Under the pieces are notes generated by a model that was not told where the DNA came from, made no database searches, and was given only the letters and a program-made list of their open reading frames with translations. A stretch of DNA of 64,000 nucleotides from Pelobates cultripes (lineage: Eukaryota > Chordata > Amphibia > Anura > Pelobatidae): the NCBI GenBank assembly GCA_933207985.1, contig OW240916.1:85085792-85149791 (forward strand). Direction: 5' to 3'. The translations under genes were made by a program, and so were the position numbers. Positions 45,737-60,920 of the stretch are shown piece after piece (the first letter of the stretch is position 1; every line of letters begins with the position of its first letter).

Positions 45737-45905
45737 ACTCACATGGTTATTTACTAGAGTGAGAGTTTAAGGTGAATTTCACACATAAGGCCAGAGTAGT
45801 CTAAGTGAAAGCATAGCTGAGGTACAGAATTTCTTCAGTTCGGCTATTGTGACCTTAAATCTGAAATTCACTTTAAATTCTCACTTTAGTGTATAATCCT
45901 GTGAG
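45737..45905. repeat. palindromic MITE-like repeat
   Basis: The left arm (TTTACTAGAGTGAGAGTTTA, GGTGAATTTCA) mirrors the right arm (TGAAATTCACTTTAAATTCT, CACTTTAGTG). Related half-copies lie near 42906 and 50640-50700. 45906-46474 holds no gene; the open frame at 46062-46553 is antisense to HAPLN4. Confidence 0.7.
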
Positions 45906-46474
45906 TAAGGATGGTTGAGTTCGAACTGCTTTATGCTTTGGCTCCTCCACTGTGATGCAGTTCCATGTGCCTGCCTTTGAATGCTGGTAAGGGTGCAATG
46001 AGTCCGGATTCTGCTAGCTAGACAGTAATATTTCTTTCATTACCGGCAGTTCTTCTAATGTGTGCAGACCACCAGCTTGGCATCCATAAGGAGCATTGGT
46101 AAGCATGCAATCTCATATTTGCTCCTTTACATTACATATACCTTTGAGTGTATGATTCTTGTGTTTTGCCAATTGTTCACTACTCCCCCATTTCTCTCTT
46201 TTTTTTCTATTCCCTCTCGATTTCCATATTTGAAAGTTCACATTTGTCTTGTTGTTACCCTGCTACATAACTTCAAGTTAATCTATAAAAGTTTAATACC
46301 TTTTTACATTATGTCACAAACTTGGTATGTTGATATAAATATCCTCAAATTAAAAATTAAACTTGTGCTCATTGATTCATTCCAAATCGAATGTGTTGGA
46401 GTACAAAGCCAAAGCATTCATCACTGTCCAGATACTTATGAACTTCATTGTATTACTCCATACCATCATGCTCT

Positions 46475-48661
<2,187 letters not shown>

Positions 48662-48759
48662 CTAAATTATAAGAGTGGGAAACAAGGAGAAAGAAAAATA
48701 CACAACACAGAACCACAGCAATAAAAGAAGCATTGCAATGACTGAAAAAATAAATTTCA

Positions 48760-49215
<456 letters not shown>

Positions 49216-49407
49216 TTACGGTTAACAAGTGAGAAATAGCAAGAACATCAAGAATACGGGGATACTTCTAGTCAAAATTAGCCTACCAGAAATCACAATC
49301 TCCATCCTAACATTATAGAGAGAACAGGCTGGTCAGGCAGCACTACAGGACTGCAGTGCAATGGATAGGATAAATGAGGGACTGGTGCAAAGAGAACAAA
49401 TTCTCAC

Positions 49408-49446
49408 CATGCACATGAACAATTTTTCTTTGTCCCCTGTCACAAT
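49408..49446 (-). CDS. HAPLN4: HAPLN4 small coding exon after the signal peptide
   Basis: A 39-bp exon. The acceptor is a long pyrimidine tract ending CTTCCTGCAG and the donor is CATG|GTGAG. In the phase that joins the Ig exon it reads CDRGQRKIVHVH, completing a glutamate codon with the next exon. This aligns with the short basic segment before the Ig domain of HAPLN4 proteins. The open frame seen across it in another phase is not used. The exon expected upstream, with the start codon and signal peptide, was not found. Confidence 0.82.
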
Positions 49447-50132
49447 CTGCAGGAAGTAGTGAGATGAGAACAAAGGTGGAGAAAACACGGGAAAGAGAGG
49501 AGTGAGACATCTAAAAAGAGGGAAAGAGACAAGGGTAGGAAATTGAGTGTTAGTACGAAAGAAAGAAAGAAAGAAAGAGATAAATGTAAAAACCGGATCA
49601 TAGAATAAAAGAAGGTAAAAGCAATGAGAGAATGATAGAGGTTTAGAAAATAATAAATAAAAAACAATTTTGGAGTACCAATTCGTTTTTATAGCTCTCA
49701 CTCTCAGCTGAGCTTCAGGTGACTTCCCAAACTTCTCTCATCATCTCCCGTTTTATGACCTGAACATTTTCATCACTTTAAATGCATATTTTTCCTTTTT
49801 GTACTAATTCTCTCTGAAATCTCAACAAACTTCTTAAATGCACTCCAGCCTCACATATTACTCATAAATCTACAGTCTACATGCAAACATCTTCAATCTG
49901 TTTCCTGCTACATCCTCGAGTTTACTTGAGTAGTATATTGAAAATTCATTTTTGGATCTGCAATTTTGAAAAGCTAATCCACAATTATGTTCATCATTGC
50001 TTAACTTTCAACCAAGGTTTTTTTCATGTGTTGCTTGTACCATCTTCTTATTAGAGTTGGCCTATATTCAATTTTGCAGTTCTCCAATAGTTCTATCAAT
50101 GGTTTTGGACTCCTTCTTAAAAGAGACTACTT
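49447..50132. other. probable HAPLN4 first intron, proximal part
   Basis: Includes a (GAAA)n microsatellite at 49556-49580. No convincing signal-peptide exon was found here. Confidence 0.45.
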
Positions 50133-50136
50133 TTAA

Positions 50137-50560
50137 AGGTCCACAATTTTGTTTTCCTGGCACTATATTGTCCTTAGGTGTCCCCACTCACCAACCTCAG
50201 GGCCCCCCTCCTGCTGGGCTTCCCTTCAGCCAGTTACCTTTATCCAGCGCCGGGCTCCCCAGACTGGTGTTGGTGACCTCTCCTCCCCCTCTGACGTCAG
50301 CTCCCGAGTGGAGCTGAATTTCTCAATGCTTTCCTATGGACGTTCTGCGTGCTAAATGTGATTTTCGCATTGAGCGTCGGGGGAAGCGCCTCCAGCGGCT
50401 GTCAGGAAGACAGCCACTAGAGGCTGGATTAAACCTGCAATGTAAACATAGAAGGTTCCCTGAAACTGCTATGTTTACATCTGAACGGTTAAAACCTGGG
50501 GGACCTGGCACCCAGACCACTTCATTGAGCTGAAGTTGTCTGGGTGACTATAGTGGTCCT
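50137..50560. mobile_element. TTAA-flanked MITE, family 2, complete copy
   Basis: Starts AGGTCCACAATTTTG after TTAA (50133-50136) and ends CTATAGTGGTCCT before TTAA (50561-50564). The inner parts (GACAGCCACTAGAGGCTGGA and CACCCAGACCACTTCATT) match 37126-37570 and 52889-53383. Open frames inside it are not genes. Confidence 0.87.
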
Positions 50561-50564
50561 TTAA

Positions 50565-52590
50565 ACAACTTTAAGTGAGCAAAATAGCTGAAATATGAAA
50601 ATTCTCCCAGTAAGCTATACTTCCAATTTGGCTACTTTGGCTTTAAAGTTGAAATCAACTGTGAATTCCCCAAAATTCTCACTTTAGTGAATAATCCTGA
50701 TAATTTCCACTACTAGCTCCATGTCTTATATTATTTTCCTATACTTCAAGTAACATTTCTCAGACTCGTTTTCCTTTCAAATTAACAGCATCCGAATAAC
50801 TAAGTATCATTCTAGGACCAGTTTAAAAATAACAAAATAACTTTTCCTCCATGATCTATTTTCAGTCTTGAACTCACAATATACTTTGAAATCTTAAAAC
50901 ACATGCATTTCTTGATACTTAAAATGCAATCTCTCCAACACTGAACTTTTAGTTAATTTTCCTTGCACAACATACCATGCTTATTATTGATTTCTTCCTT
51001 CATTTCAATCATTTTATCCAATGAATAATTTCCAAATATAATTCACTCATTAACTTCTATCTATATAAATGCAACTGTGTTCCATTTGCCATCCATTTGT
51101 TTCATTTTTTCTGTCATTTCATAATAAATGCTGCTGCCAGACTAGGCTTCCTTCCCCATTATTCTACTTGCAGTGATTTAATACATTGCCTGTCTTTTCA
51201 AGGATACCAATTCAAAATCTGATCCATGAATGCAAAGTGCTCCACAATTGGTCACTTTGGTAACACATTTTTCTCTACATCCACTTCTTTCCCTTGCATG
51301 TCATATTTTACATATCTACAGAGTCAACTGATCCCTTATCTTACTATTTTCTCAGTTGCAATAATTAACCCTACTAAAAGAACGCTGTCTGAACGCAGTC
51401 TGATGTAGTGGTATGGTATCAGTAGTTCCGTGGTACCCTCACATAATAAGTAGCCAAACAGTGTAAGACCAGTTTGACAAGTTACCTGTTTCCCCACCTT
51501 GTGTCTTCAGTCAAGGACCACACTACTCCAAGCGTGCTGGTGACTTGTTTATGATGGTGAAAGGCTTCAAAAAAATCACTATTTGTCTGTACTAAAAATG
51601 TACATTAAAATAATGATTAGAATCCCCCTTAACACCTAACTCTTGTATCAAAAGCTGCCACCACCTAGCCAATTTGTAAATGGGGACTTTCGATTACCCA
51701 GTAGATCAGATTTGAAAAAAAAAAACAAAAGCCACAAAACATAATTAAGCAAAATATCTACTATTAAACAGGTTTCTTTAAATAAAATGAATATGTATCA
51801 GACAAAGGCAGAACTTAAAAAATGAATATTTGTTCTGAACAAAAATAGTCACAGTGCAAACATGGCTCATTTGCATTCTATGGACTTTATACCCTCTACT
51901 CTATCTCAAGTTTCCAAGCCATCCCCGAGAGAGGTGAAGGGTGGACTGTAGTAACTTTAGGTTGCTTACACCACACATCTCACCTTTTTGGCAATCTGTG
52001 CCTGACACAGGAATAATTTTTACATTTGTCACAATTATCTGTTCCAGAGACATCTTACAAAAGCCATCTGTGACTTATTACAGAGGACTTCCCCAGTTCC
52101 CCCAAACAGCTTAAGTATACAGCTTAAGGTACACTAGTCATGTTTGGACTTCTTTTGTAGAGCATACTTTAATTGTTCTGAATATGTATAATAGGAGGCT
52201 CGATTATCAACCTCTGGGTTAATATATATATATATATATTTTTTATATATATCTCCTGATTGCTAATTGTTGATTAGCGTATGAAAAGACCAGAGGTCAA
52301 ATGAGCACAGCCAGTAAAGCCTCAATTTAATATTGTTGGATAAAATTTTCAATCAGATTTCATATTTTTAAAAATATTTTAAATTTGTAATATCTAAATG
52401 TTTTTAATATATTGATATATTTTTATGTATACTTTTTTGATATTTTAACATTTTGAAAAAATAATTGTAGAAGTTTATCCAAAAATATTAAATCATTTGA
52501 AAGGCTTAACCAAAAAGATTAAATAAAGGACTACCTCTGTGAAAGGTATACATAGATGTCGTTTGGGTGTAAAGTTTCACACAGGGATGC
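50565..52590. other. unassigned DNA
   Basis: A half-copy of the CACTTTAGTGAATAATCC MITE lies at 50640-50700, and a (TA)n run at about 52222-52252. No gene recognised. It could be HAPLN4 first-intron or upstream DNA. Confidence 0.4.
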
Positions 52591-52599
52591 TGGCTTAAA

Positions 52600-52690
52600 T
52601 GGAAACCATAGTGCCAGGAAAACAAACTCGTTTTCCTGGCACTGTAGCTTCCCTCTCTGTCAAAGCCCACCCCCGTGGTGCAGAAGGGGT
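52600..52690. repeat. partial TTAA-MITE, family 2
   Basis: CATAGTGCCAGGAAAACAAA / CTCGTTTTCCTGGCACTGTA matches the inner left part of the family; the rest is missing. Confidence 0.75.
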
Positions 52691-52888
52691 TACATACATA
52701 TTTATTTATATTTATCACTAGACACATAATACATAATTATGTGTAAGGTTGTGCTATTTTTATACAGTTATATAATGAAGAACAGTTTTAGGTTAAAGAT
52801 CTAAAAGTAGAACATTCAGCAGGAACATTCCATTGGTTTTCAAGGTGACTTCTCTGTTTTCCAAACCTTGCCCTTCAGTTGCTCTTAA

Positions 52889-53383
52889 AGGACCACTATA
52901 GTGCCAGGAAAACATACTCGTTTTCCTGGCACTATAGTGCCCTGAGGGTGCCCCCACCCTCAGGGTCCCACTCCCGCCGGGCTGGATGGCAAAGAAAGGG
53001 TTAAATCTTACCTTTTTTTCCAGCGCCGGGCGGGGAGTTCTCCTCCTCCTCTCCGGTTCCTCTCCTCCTCCTTAGCTGAATGCGCATGCGCGGCAGGAGC
53101 TGCGCGCGCATTCAGCCTGTCTCATAGGAAAGCATTCATAATGCTTTCCTATGGACGCTTGCGTGCTCTCACTGTGATTTTCACAGTGAGAATCACGCAA
53201 GCGCCTCTAGCGGCTGTCAATGAGACAGCCACTAGAGGCTTTAGAGGCTGGATTAACCCTAAAATAAACATAGCAGTTTCTCTGAAACTGCTATGTTTAT
53301 AAAACAAAGGGTTAATCCTAGAGGAACCTGGCACCCAGACCACTTCATTAAGCTGAAGTGGTCTGGGTGCCTAGAGTGGTCCT
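52889..53383. mobile_element. TTAA-flanked MITE, family 2, complete copy
   Basis: TTAA at 52885-52888, start AGGACCACTATAGTG, end CTAGAGTGGTCCT, TTAA at 53384-53387. Internal inverted segments (AACTGCTATGTTTAT / ATAAACATAGCAGTT) and a GCGCATGCGCGG block are present. 53388-53937 holds no gene. Confidence 0.9.
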
Positions 53384-53937
53384 TTAAGATAACCCACTAT
53401 CACACTATTTCTAAACTATAGAAATTATGGTTGTACTACATCAAGGTATTACACTTTACATCTTATAAACAGATTTCCTAAATTTTTTAGCACTCTAACT
53501 TACAAACTGTGTCCTGACTTTTTATGCAATCATGACGCAATTCAGTTGCATTTACAATTGATTTACATAGGTGTCGAATATGTTACAACCTTATATAAAA
53601 TAAATAAAAATGAATACACTATTAAAAAAAAAACTTTATCTTTAATGTTAGAAGGTTTCTTCTAAATTATTGAGCCCCACTTTTTTAAAAAGTAATAAGA
53701 TTACCTGTAATCCAACACAAAGACAATCTATTTTCTGCATTTTCTGTCCATGGAGAGATTATTATTTCTGGTCCAGTTCAATACTTCTCATAGAGATGCA
53801 TTGCAGATCTATGGTGCATGCATGACAAATGCTGCGCTTGGCCAATCCAATGCTTCTCATAGAGAAGCAATTAATCCATTGCTTCTCTAAAACAGGCGTA
53901 AGCAGAGTTCAGTGGCATAATGCTCTATGTGAGGCAT

Positions 53938-54057
53938 AGGCAACCTTCGGCACGGCAGATGTTTTGGACTACACCTCCCATGATGCTTTGCCAGAATTAT
54001 GTGTGTAACAGCATTATGGGGGATGTAGTCCACAACATCTGGAGTGTCGAAGGTAGA
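53938..54057. mobile_element. short palindromic MITE
   Basis: The left end CAACCTTCGGCACGGCAGATG mirrors the right end CATCTGGAGTGTCGAAGGT, and the inner CTACACCTCCCATGATGC mirrors GCATTATGGGGGATGTAG. No coding capacity. 54058-54740 holds nothing recognised. Confidence 0.8.
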
Positions 54058-54741
54058 GTCTATTGGAAAAAAATTGGAAGTCTGTCTGACAGCTACTAGT
54101 GATGAACTTTCAATCAAATGTAAACATTGCCTTTTCTCAGTTTTACATTCTCCAAGTAAAGAGGCCGCAGCTAGACACCACTACCACTATATTAACATAC
54201 AGTGGTTTTGGTGCTGATAGTATCCCTTTAACACATGAGTGAGGGAGCAGTAAGCAATGAGAGGAAAGGTGATACTGAATAAAATATTGAACAATGACAT
54301 ATTCCAAGAGATTAATGAGGAGCACTGAACAATGAGTGAAAATGAGAAATAGACAGAATTAAACAATGCCAGTTAATAAGAGGCCGTAGAAAAGCTTTGA
54401 AAAATAAGGGAGATAGGAATGAATGAGCACTGAAAAATGAAAGACTGTTTGTGAGTATTAAACAATTACTGTGGGAGACAATTGTAACACAATAACAATG
54501 TGCAGGAGAGATAAACAATGAATAAGATATCAAAACAAAAAGAGTTAATAACCATACAAATGTGTCATAAGACTTGAGAGTATTAAACAATGGGAGTGGG
54601 TGACAGATCAGACTACAGGGCAGCTTTAAATAATTAAGGGACTTAATTAAACAGTTCTAGTGAGTTTACAACCAGCTTGCAATATTTAGCACAAAATAAC
54701 AGAGTTGCAAAATAGCTCCAACTCAGACAGTTTATTGCAGA

Positions 54742-54882
54742 GGTTTCCAAAACATAGCTCCCCAGATGTTATAGAACTACAACTCCCATAATGCTTTGCA
54801 TGCCTTTAAAATGCCCTTAAAATGACAACTTAAAATGACAAAGCATCATGGAAGCTGTAGTTTTAAAACACATGGGGATGCA
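54742..54882. mobile_element. short palindromic MITE, related type
   Basis: ACTACAACTCCCATAATGCT (54776) mirrors GCATCATGGAAGCTGTAGTT (54843), with further mirrored ends. It resembles the inner part of the element at 53938. Confidence 0.65.
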
Positions 54883-56388
54883 TCCCTGGTTTAGTGATCA
54901 GATCCCTGCGGTTATTGAAAAAGAATGGATAAAAAGTGGGGCAATCAGAGAAACTGGAACTGGAAAGACAGGCTGTGAAAAAGAGAATATGAGAAAAGTA
55001 TTTATGTGAATTAAAAGGGAAGTTAAACCAGCATAATTACCTTCTCTCTCCTGTCAGCATTTAGCTCAGGTTTCCAGGACTGTCCTGTAGACCTAAACTC
55101 TTCTCTAGATGCAGTATATAGAATGCACCAAAATACAGAGCCCCACTCCCCCTTCTTCTCCTGCAGAGCTTGTGCTGGGATGGAGGGGGGTAGTTCTAGG
55201 TCTCAGTACTGCAGTACTGTTTTACTACTGACATTCTGCATTACTAGACTGCAATATCAGACTGCATCAAATTGCCCCAACACAGCACAGATACAGAAAG
55301 AAAGCAGAATCTCTGTGCATGTGTCCTTGTGGAACACTTTATAATTACAAAAGTTTCTTGATATATTTATATAGTGGGTTTGTTTTCACGAACTGGCTCA
55401 TTTATAACAATCACTAACATATTTATGTGGCAATTCTCCAGTAGCGTGCATACATGGAAAATACAAAAGTGATTTGGCATTTAGTTTTATATCACATTGA
55501 ATTGTTTTAGTTTATCATTAAGCTTTCTTGGAAGAGGGCAATGTGTGAGAAAGATGTAGGCCTGCCTGCTGGGTTTCACCAACTACCTGTCCTGCTCCCA
55601 CTACCCTACAACAGTTAAAATTTTACCCAATTAAAAACTACTACAGGATGTTGACCCCTTATTCACTATTACATAAATAGGAGTCAGAGCTGGAGTTGCA
55701 CTGTATGAATGAGGACCACCTGGTAAAAGGTATACCTCTTTTATATAACATGTTACTCACCTCTACCTTCAGACCTCCACCTAAATGTGTTTCTTGTCGG
55801 AAAGTGGAGCTGGGTAGAGCTCTATTTGAAAAACAGAAGTCAAACGTTTTTGCCCTTGCTCATTGGAGCACAATTAGAGCTAAATACAGGAAACCAATTT
55901 TAAGCTTGTTGGCAATGTTATACGGATTTGCACATATGATAGTCTTGCCCTTGCATAGTCCCTTTTTGGAGGGCTTCCCATTCAGCCATTGCAATGTGGT
56001 CACACTAGATCGCCTCTTCAACCCCCATCTATATTTCACTTTATAAAAAAGTAATTAAAGGAACACTTTAGGGTCAGTAACACAAACATGTATTCCTGAA
56101 CCTACCCCCATTTCCCAGTACACAATGGGACCAGAGCATGTATGTAAAACAAAAATGTACTTAAAGTGAAGCAATACCTTTTTTCACTTCCCAATTCATG
56201 TACTGCATTGCAATAGTAATTTAGAGGCATAACGGATACTGCAACTGCAGATTTCCAGTGATTTATTTAGTGATTTCCAGTGGGCTTTTATGCAGATAAA
56301 ACAAACCGTAAAAAAAAAAATCTCATTCCAGATTGTACCATTTATCTTTAATGGTTTACTCATCTGACAACCTTAAACTGGGAGGAAA
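54883..56388. other. unassigned DNA
   Basis: A 116-codon open frame at 55696-56046 has no recognisable motif and no support. TTAAAGGAACACTTTAGGG at about 56056 looks like a MITE end. Confidence 0.4.
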
Positions 56389-56832
56389 TGTTGTGGATCA
56401 AATCAAATGTTTGATTATTTGAAAATCTGTCCCTGTCCAAATTATTAAGTATATGCGTGCACGCTCCTGAAGTAATTCACACCAGACACAAGTTTCAGGT
56501 TGATGAAGAACTTGAGGAATGTTTAATCGGGGGGCCAGCATGCCCCTTATAAAGAAAGAATACATCATATGCATAATATTAGATAACAAAGGAAAAAACA
56601 TCAATAATTGGTTAGGTGTTAAGTGGTTCATCTATTGTACATCCTACAGGGTGTGATGTCACTGTTATCATGAAATGCTCCTCCAGATTCCAGCGCCATC
56701 TTGGTACATGAGGTGGTTAGTCGACGGGAGGGGTAACCTCTAGTGGCCATTTTGAGTAAATATTGAATAATGCTGGTTATTGTTATGCAGAGTAAATAGT
56801 CATTTTATTAAGCTAATATTATGTCCATAACA
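56389..56832 (-). repeat. 3' LTR of the endogenous retrovirus
   Basis: On the minus strand it begins TGTTATGGACATAA and ends TCCACAACA, with inverted tips (TGTTATGGA against TGTTGTGGA). It follows a polypurine tract AAGGGGGGAC. A TATA-like TTTATAAGGGGC (about 56545) and ATTAAA (about 56525) are placed as expected for promoter and poly(A) signals. Length 444 bp. The 5' partner is not in the window. Confidence 0.85.
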
Positions 56833-57024
56833 GTCCCCCCTTAAAATTACTATTTACTACTTAAAACAACTACTATATCTAACCCTAATACTGTCCCTAA
56901 TAGGCTGCCGCACATCTGTCCCACAGACCTCTCGAACTCTTCTGGGTGCTGCGCATAGGACAAGTAATGGCTTGTCCACAACCTCCCCTGCAACAGACTT
57001 TGCCTGTGAAGACAGACGCTATCC

Positions 57025-58924
57025 CTAAATGTCCCTAGAGGGAAGTAGTTGCATTTTAGTGTGGTGGGACTGTAAACGTGTATGAGGTGTATCACAGTCT
57101 TCGTCATCAATCTCCTGGTCAAGGAAAGTCGGAGTGGTGCGGTCAATGGTTTGGTCAACTGTCTTTTGTAGGTATTTCTGAACACATGGTAGTACACAAA
57201 AAATAAGGATAACAAAGAGGAGCATCACGGTCAAGACAGCTATACCTACTTGAACAAGCACTTTCTGCCAGCCGTTCAACCATCCAAACCATCTATCCCA
57301 TGAATTAGTGACTCCTAAGTTCCTCTTTAACTCTTCTGAGAGACTTTCAAGCTTCTCTATTGCCATGGTTACCTTCCCATTGGGGCCTGTGTTATCTGGG
57401 ATAAAAGTACAGCATGTCATGGTGTCTGAGAGTATTTTACACACTCCTCCTTTCTCTGCCAGAATCATGTCTAGGGCCATTCTATTCTGAAAGGTCAATT
57501 GAGAGGTAGACTGTAATTGCTCTGCCAGGTCCTGGAGGGTGTAATTGACAAAGTGTTGCTGGTTGTAATAGATATAATTGATCCAATTTACATTCTTATT
57601 AGCAGTGATGAGCAGGATCATGGATTCTAATCCTGCCGCAACTTCATTTCTGTCTTTAAATTCGTTTGGCACCCCCCTTGGCACTCCTATGGCATCTATA
57701 TATATGTGAGGGTTGAAACTGCCCTTTACAGGAGTGTCTCTTTTTACTCTGAAATATGTGTGTGGTGAATCAAGAGGGCCTTGGTGGTTGTCTGATATTA
57801 TATGTATGGGCATGATAACTTTAGTTAGGGTGCATTCTCCCCATCATAGGCCTTCCATTCTGGATCTAAGTTGTAAGTCACCACATAGCCAATAAATGTC
57901 TCCCAGGGATCTAGCTTGGTTTACTAGCAGGGCAACCGGGGGTTCTCTGTAAGTAGCACAATACCCAGGAGGGAATTTCCCCATACCTGTGTCACTGTGC
58001 ATAGTATAGCAAGTGTAATTACCTGGATATACTGTGACTCCATCAGGTGGCTTGATATCCTTTTGGGTTAGTGGATATTCTTTTTTTCATGACTCACATG
58101 CTGATGAATAGTTTTTTGACTGTACATAAAGACTTATGAAACATGTTTCAACGTCATGGGGTAAATGTAGAGGAACTGTACCCAGATGGGGTCTGACCCC
58201 TCCACAAACATAACAGTTAGTTTTATTGAGTGAGTTAGCATTATATCTCATCCATTCAAGCCATAGGTTAGTATCTGAAATGTCAATCTCTACTGCCATA
58301 GTGTCTTTGAAGGTGGGGTTAGCTATGGCCACCATCTCTTCGAGAGTCTTAATGTGTGCTTTGAGAGGGTTAACAGTCATGTGTGGAACCTACCCACTCA
58401 TGTGATTGGTACATGTCTTATAAATAGAAAGTCCACAATTTATTGTATGAACCACCCCTTTTCCAGTACATTCCCATCACGTACTCACCAGCATCTCCAC
58501 GACTAGGGTGTTCTATATTTAAAGTAAGCTTCATTGAAGTCGACCCTGTTGGTTTATGTAAAGTCATTCTGTGCAATAAGGTTTTCCAATTTCTGTCCAC
58601 CCTACTTAGGGCACTCTGTGGTCTGTAGCGCCATGGTCGGCCTGTGTTCCAACCCGCCGCCTTCCAAGAACTACAGTCATGTCCCCAATGGTCACCTGTC
58701 ACACAAATGTATGGGTCCATTTTTTTAGGAATGTCTTTGTATATTGTTGATTGTAATGATTGTGGAAATACACAAGAGACAATATCACAGTAATCAAATG
58801 TAAATGTGGCTACATGTGTGTTGTAAGAATTATACCAAAATGTGTAAATATGATTCTCTTTAGTAATAGCAACTTGTTGGGCCTTTATCAGGCCTAGCAG
58901 CAGGAAAAGGTACAGGAAGCTCAT
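57025..58924 (-). pseudogene. ERV envelope glycoprotein, broken
   Basis: It opens at 58924 with a hydrophobic signal-like MSFLYLFLLLGLIKA. The surface part has stops at about 58418 and 58086 and a frameshift between 58420 and 58380. The transmembrane part at 57813-57025 shows an LTFQNRMALDMILAEKGGVC segment, a CKILSDTMTCC cysteine motif, a membrane span (VQVGIAVLTVMLLFVILIF) and a cytoplasmic tail. The cysteine spacing is C-X8-CC instead of the usual C-X6-CC. Described as found; no function is expected. Confidence 0.88.
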
Positions 58925-59201
58925 GACTCAACAAAGTTTGCTTCCTCTGGAGCTGGAACTTTCTTGCAGTGAGAGGCATGTATCTAAGTGTTCTACCCGG
59001 CCAATTTTACTGTGGTGGATGTGGTTAGGAGGACTTGGAAAGGGCCATCAAATCTTGGCTCAAGAGTGTGTTTCCTCAGGAATTTCTTTACCAGAACCCA
59101 ATCACCAGGAAGCAACTTGTGGGTGCCTGTATTGGACTCTGGACCTGGAATGGAAGAAAACACCTGTGCATGGATTTTGGTTAAGGCTTGAGAGAGAGAA
59201 G

Positions 59202-60920
59202 TTAACCATAGTCAACCATTGTATCTGACTGGAGTTGGAGTTGTTGAGGAAAGTAGCAGCCTGACCTAGGAGCTGAACCAAACAAGACTTCATAGGGGGA
59301 TAAGCCTATCTTCCCTCCTGGTGTGTACCTCACACTAAAGAAAGCTATGGGGAGACTTTCTGGCCAGGATAGGTTAGTTTCTTGGGCCATCTTAAGCATT
59401 CTGGCTTTCAAAGTGCCATTCATGCGGTCTACCTTACCACTACTCTGTGGGTGATAGGGTGTGTGGAATGCAAGGGTCATCCCCAGTGCTGCCCAGATTT
59501 CTTTGGTCAATAGTGCAGTGAAGGATGTACCTTGGTCACTTTCTATTACTTCAGGAACTCTGTATCTGCTGACAATTTCAGTAAGTAGACGCTTTGCTGT
59601 GGTCTTGGCAGTTATATTAGCAACTGGGAAAGTTTCTGGCCATCCTGAGAACATATCCACTATGACTAGTGCATATTCATATCGGCCACTTTTTGGCATT
59701 TGGATATGATCAATTTGGATCCTTTGGAAGGGATAGTGTGGCTTTGCCAGATGTTTGGGAGGAGTCTTTTCCATTCTACTTGGATTACATTTGGCACAGA
59801 TGGTGCAAGATCTGCAGTAATTCTTGGTCAGCGAAGTGATGCCGGGTGCTTCAAAATATTTGTCAATTAGAGAGTTCATGAGGTGCTTGGACAAGTGTGC
59901 TGCTCCATGTGCACATTGAAGCACTGCTGGATACATGTTTCTGGGTAGGCAGAATTTGAGATTAATGGTATACACCCCATCCTGAAGGGTTGCCCCTTTT
60001 TGTTTCCAACTCTGCTTTTCTTCTGGGATAGCAGCTGCTTGTTGTTCTCTCAGAAGCTTGAGATCCTTGGGTAGAGTTTGCATAGCATATATGGGAGTTT
60101 CTTCAGCGGACACTCTTCTGTCCACTTCCCTTGGCTTGCGTGCAGCGTCTTTGGCAGCTTGATCAGCTAGATAGTTGCCACATGCTTCTTCTGAATTCAG
60201 TCTTCCATGGGCCCTCACCTTCAGTATGGCCACTTCTTCTGGGAGTAGTAAGGCATTCATCAGTTCTTTGATTGCTGTGTCATGCTTGACTGGTGTACCA
60301 GTTGCTGTGAGGAAACCTCTTGTCTTCCAGATTAATCCAAAATCATGTGCCACACCTAGGGCATATCTTGAATCAGTGTATATATTAGCATGCTTTCCTT
60401 CAGACATTTGGCATGCTAAGGTAAGGGCTTTCAGTTCAGCTTCTTGAGCAGACATTGATGAGGTAAGTGAAGAGGCTTGGAGTACCTGATCCACTGTTGT
60501 AACAGCAAATCCAGTATGGTACCTTCCTTGTGCATCCGCAAATCTAGAGCCATACACAAACAGGGTGAAGTCGGGGTCTTGCAAAGCAACTTCATGCACT
60601 GTTGGGAGATGTGTTGTCTCCATTTTCATCTGTTCAAAGCAATCATGAGGAACATCTGGGTCTTGCTCTGTAGGAGGGGTATCTTCACTTATTGCTGTGT
60701 GGTATTGAGGATAACCAACTGTTTTGCAATTCACAGTTCTTTTGGTAACACCCTCTGCGGTAAGCTGATCTTGGTCTGTAATGCTCCATGTGCTGGCCAA
60801 TGGACCAAGTTCTTTCCAGGAGATTTCTGGTGATTTGGTGAAAGAAACATGAGGAATAGCCAAATTCCAGTGATGATACATGTGTCTTACTTCCATGGGT
60901 TCTAGTTCCCTTAGTGTCAC
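59202..60920 (-). pseudogene. ERV RNase H - integrase, long open frame with catalytic lesions
   Basis: 572 codons without a stop. The RNase H part begins about residue 110 with FTLFVYGSRFAD, where the expected catalytic Asp is Tyr, and includes EAELKALTLAC and YTDSRYALG. The integrase part has the zinc-binding H-H-C-C pattern (HLSKH, then CTIC), then IDHIQ, ESDQGTSF and GKVDRMNGTLK. The last motif has Asp where the DD35E glutamate belongs, 35 residues after the second Asp. The first 75 or so residues are not RT-like. An open frame but probably inactive enzymes. Confidence 0.9.

Noticed and set aside
54312..54590. Minus-strand hydrophobic open frame as HAPLN4 signal-peptide exon
   Set aside because: It is long and hydrophobic throughout. 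No phase-1 donor could be matched with confidence, and the sequence does not resemble a link-protein start.
55696..56046. 116-codon open frame
   Set aside because: No recognisable motif, no splice support, and flanked by repeat ends.
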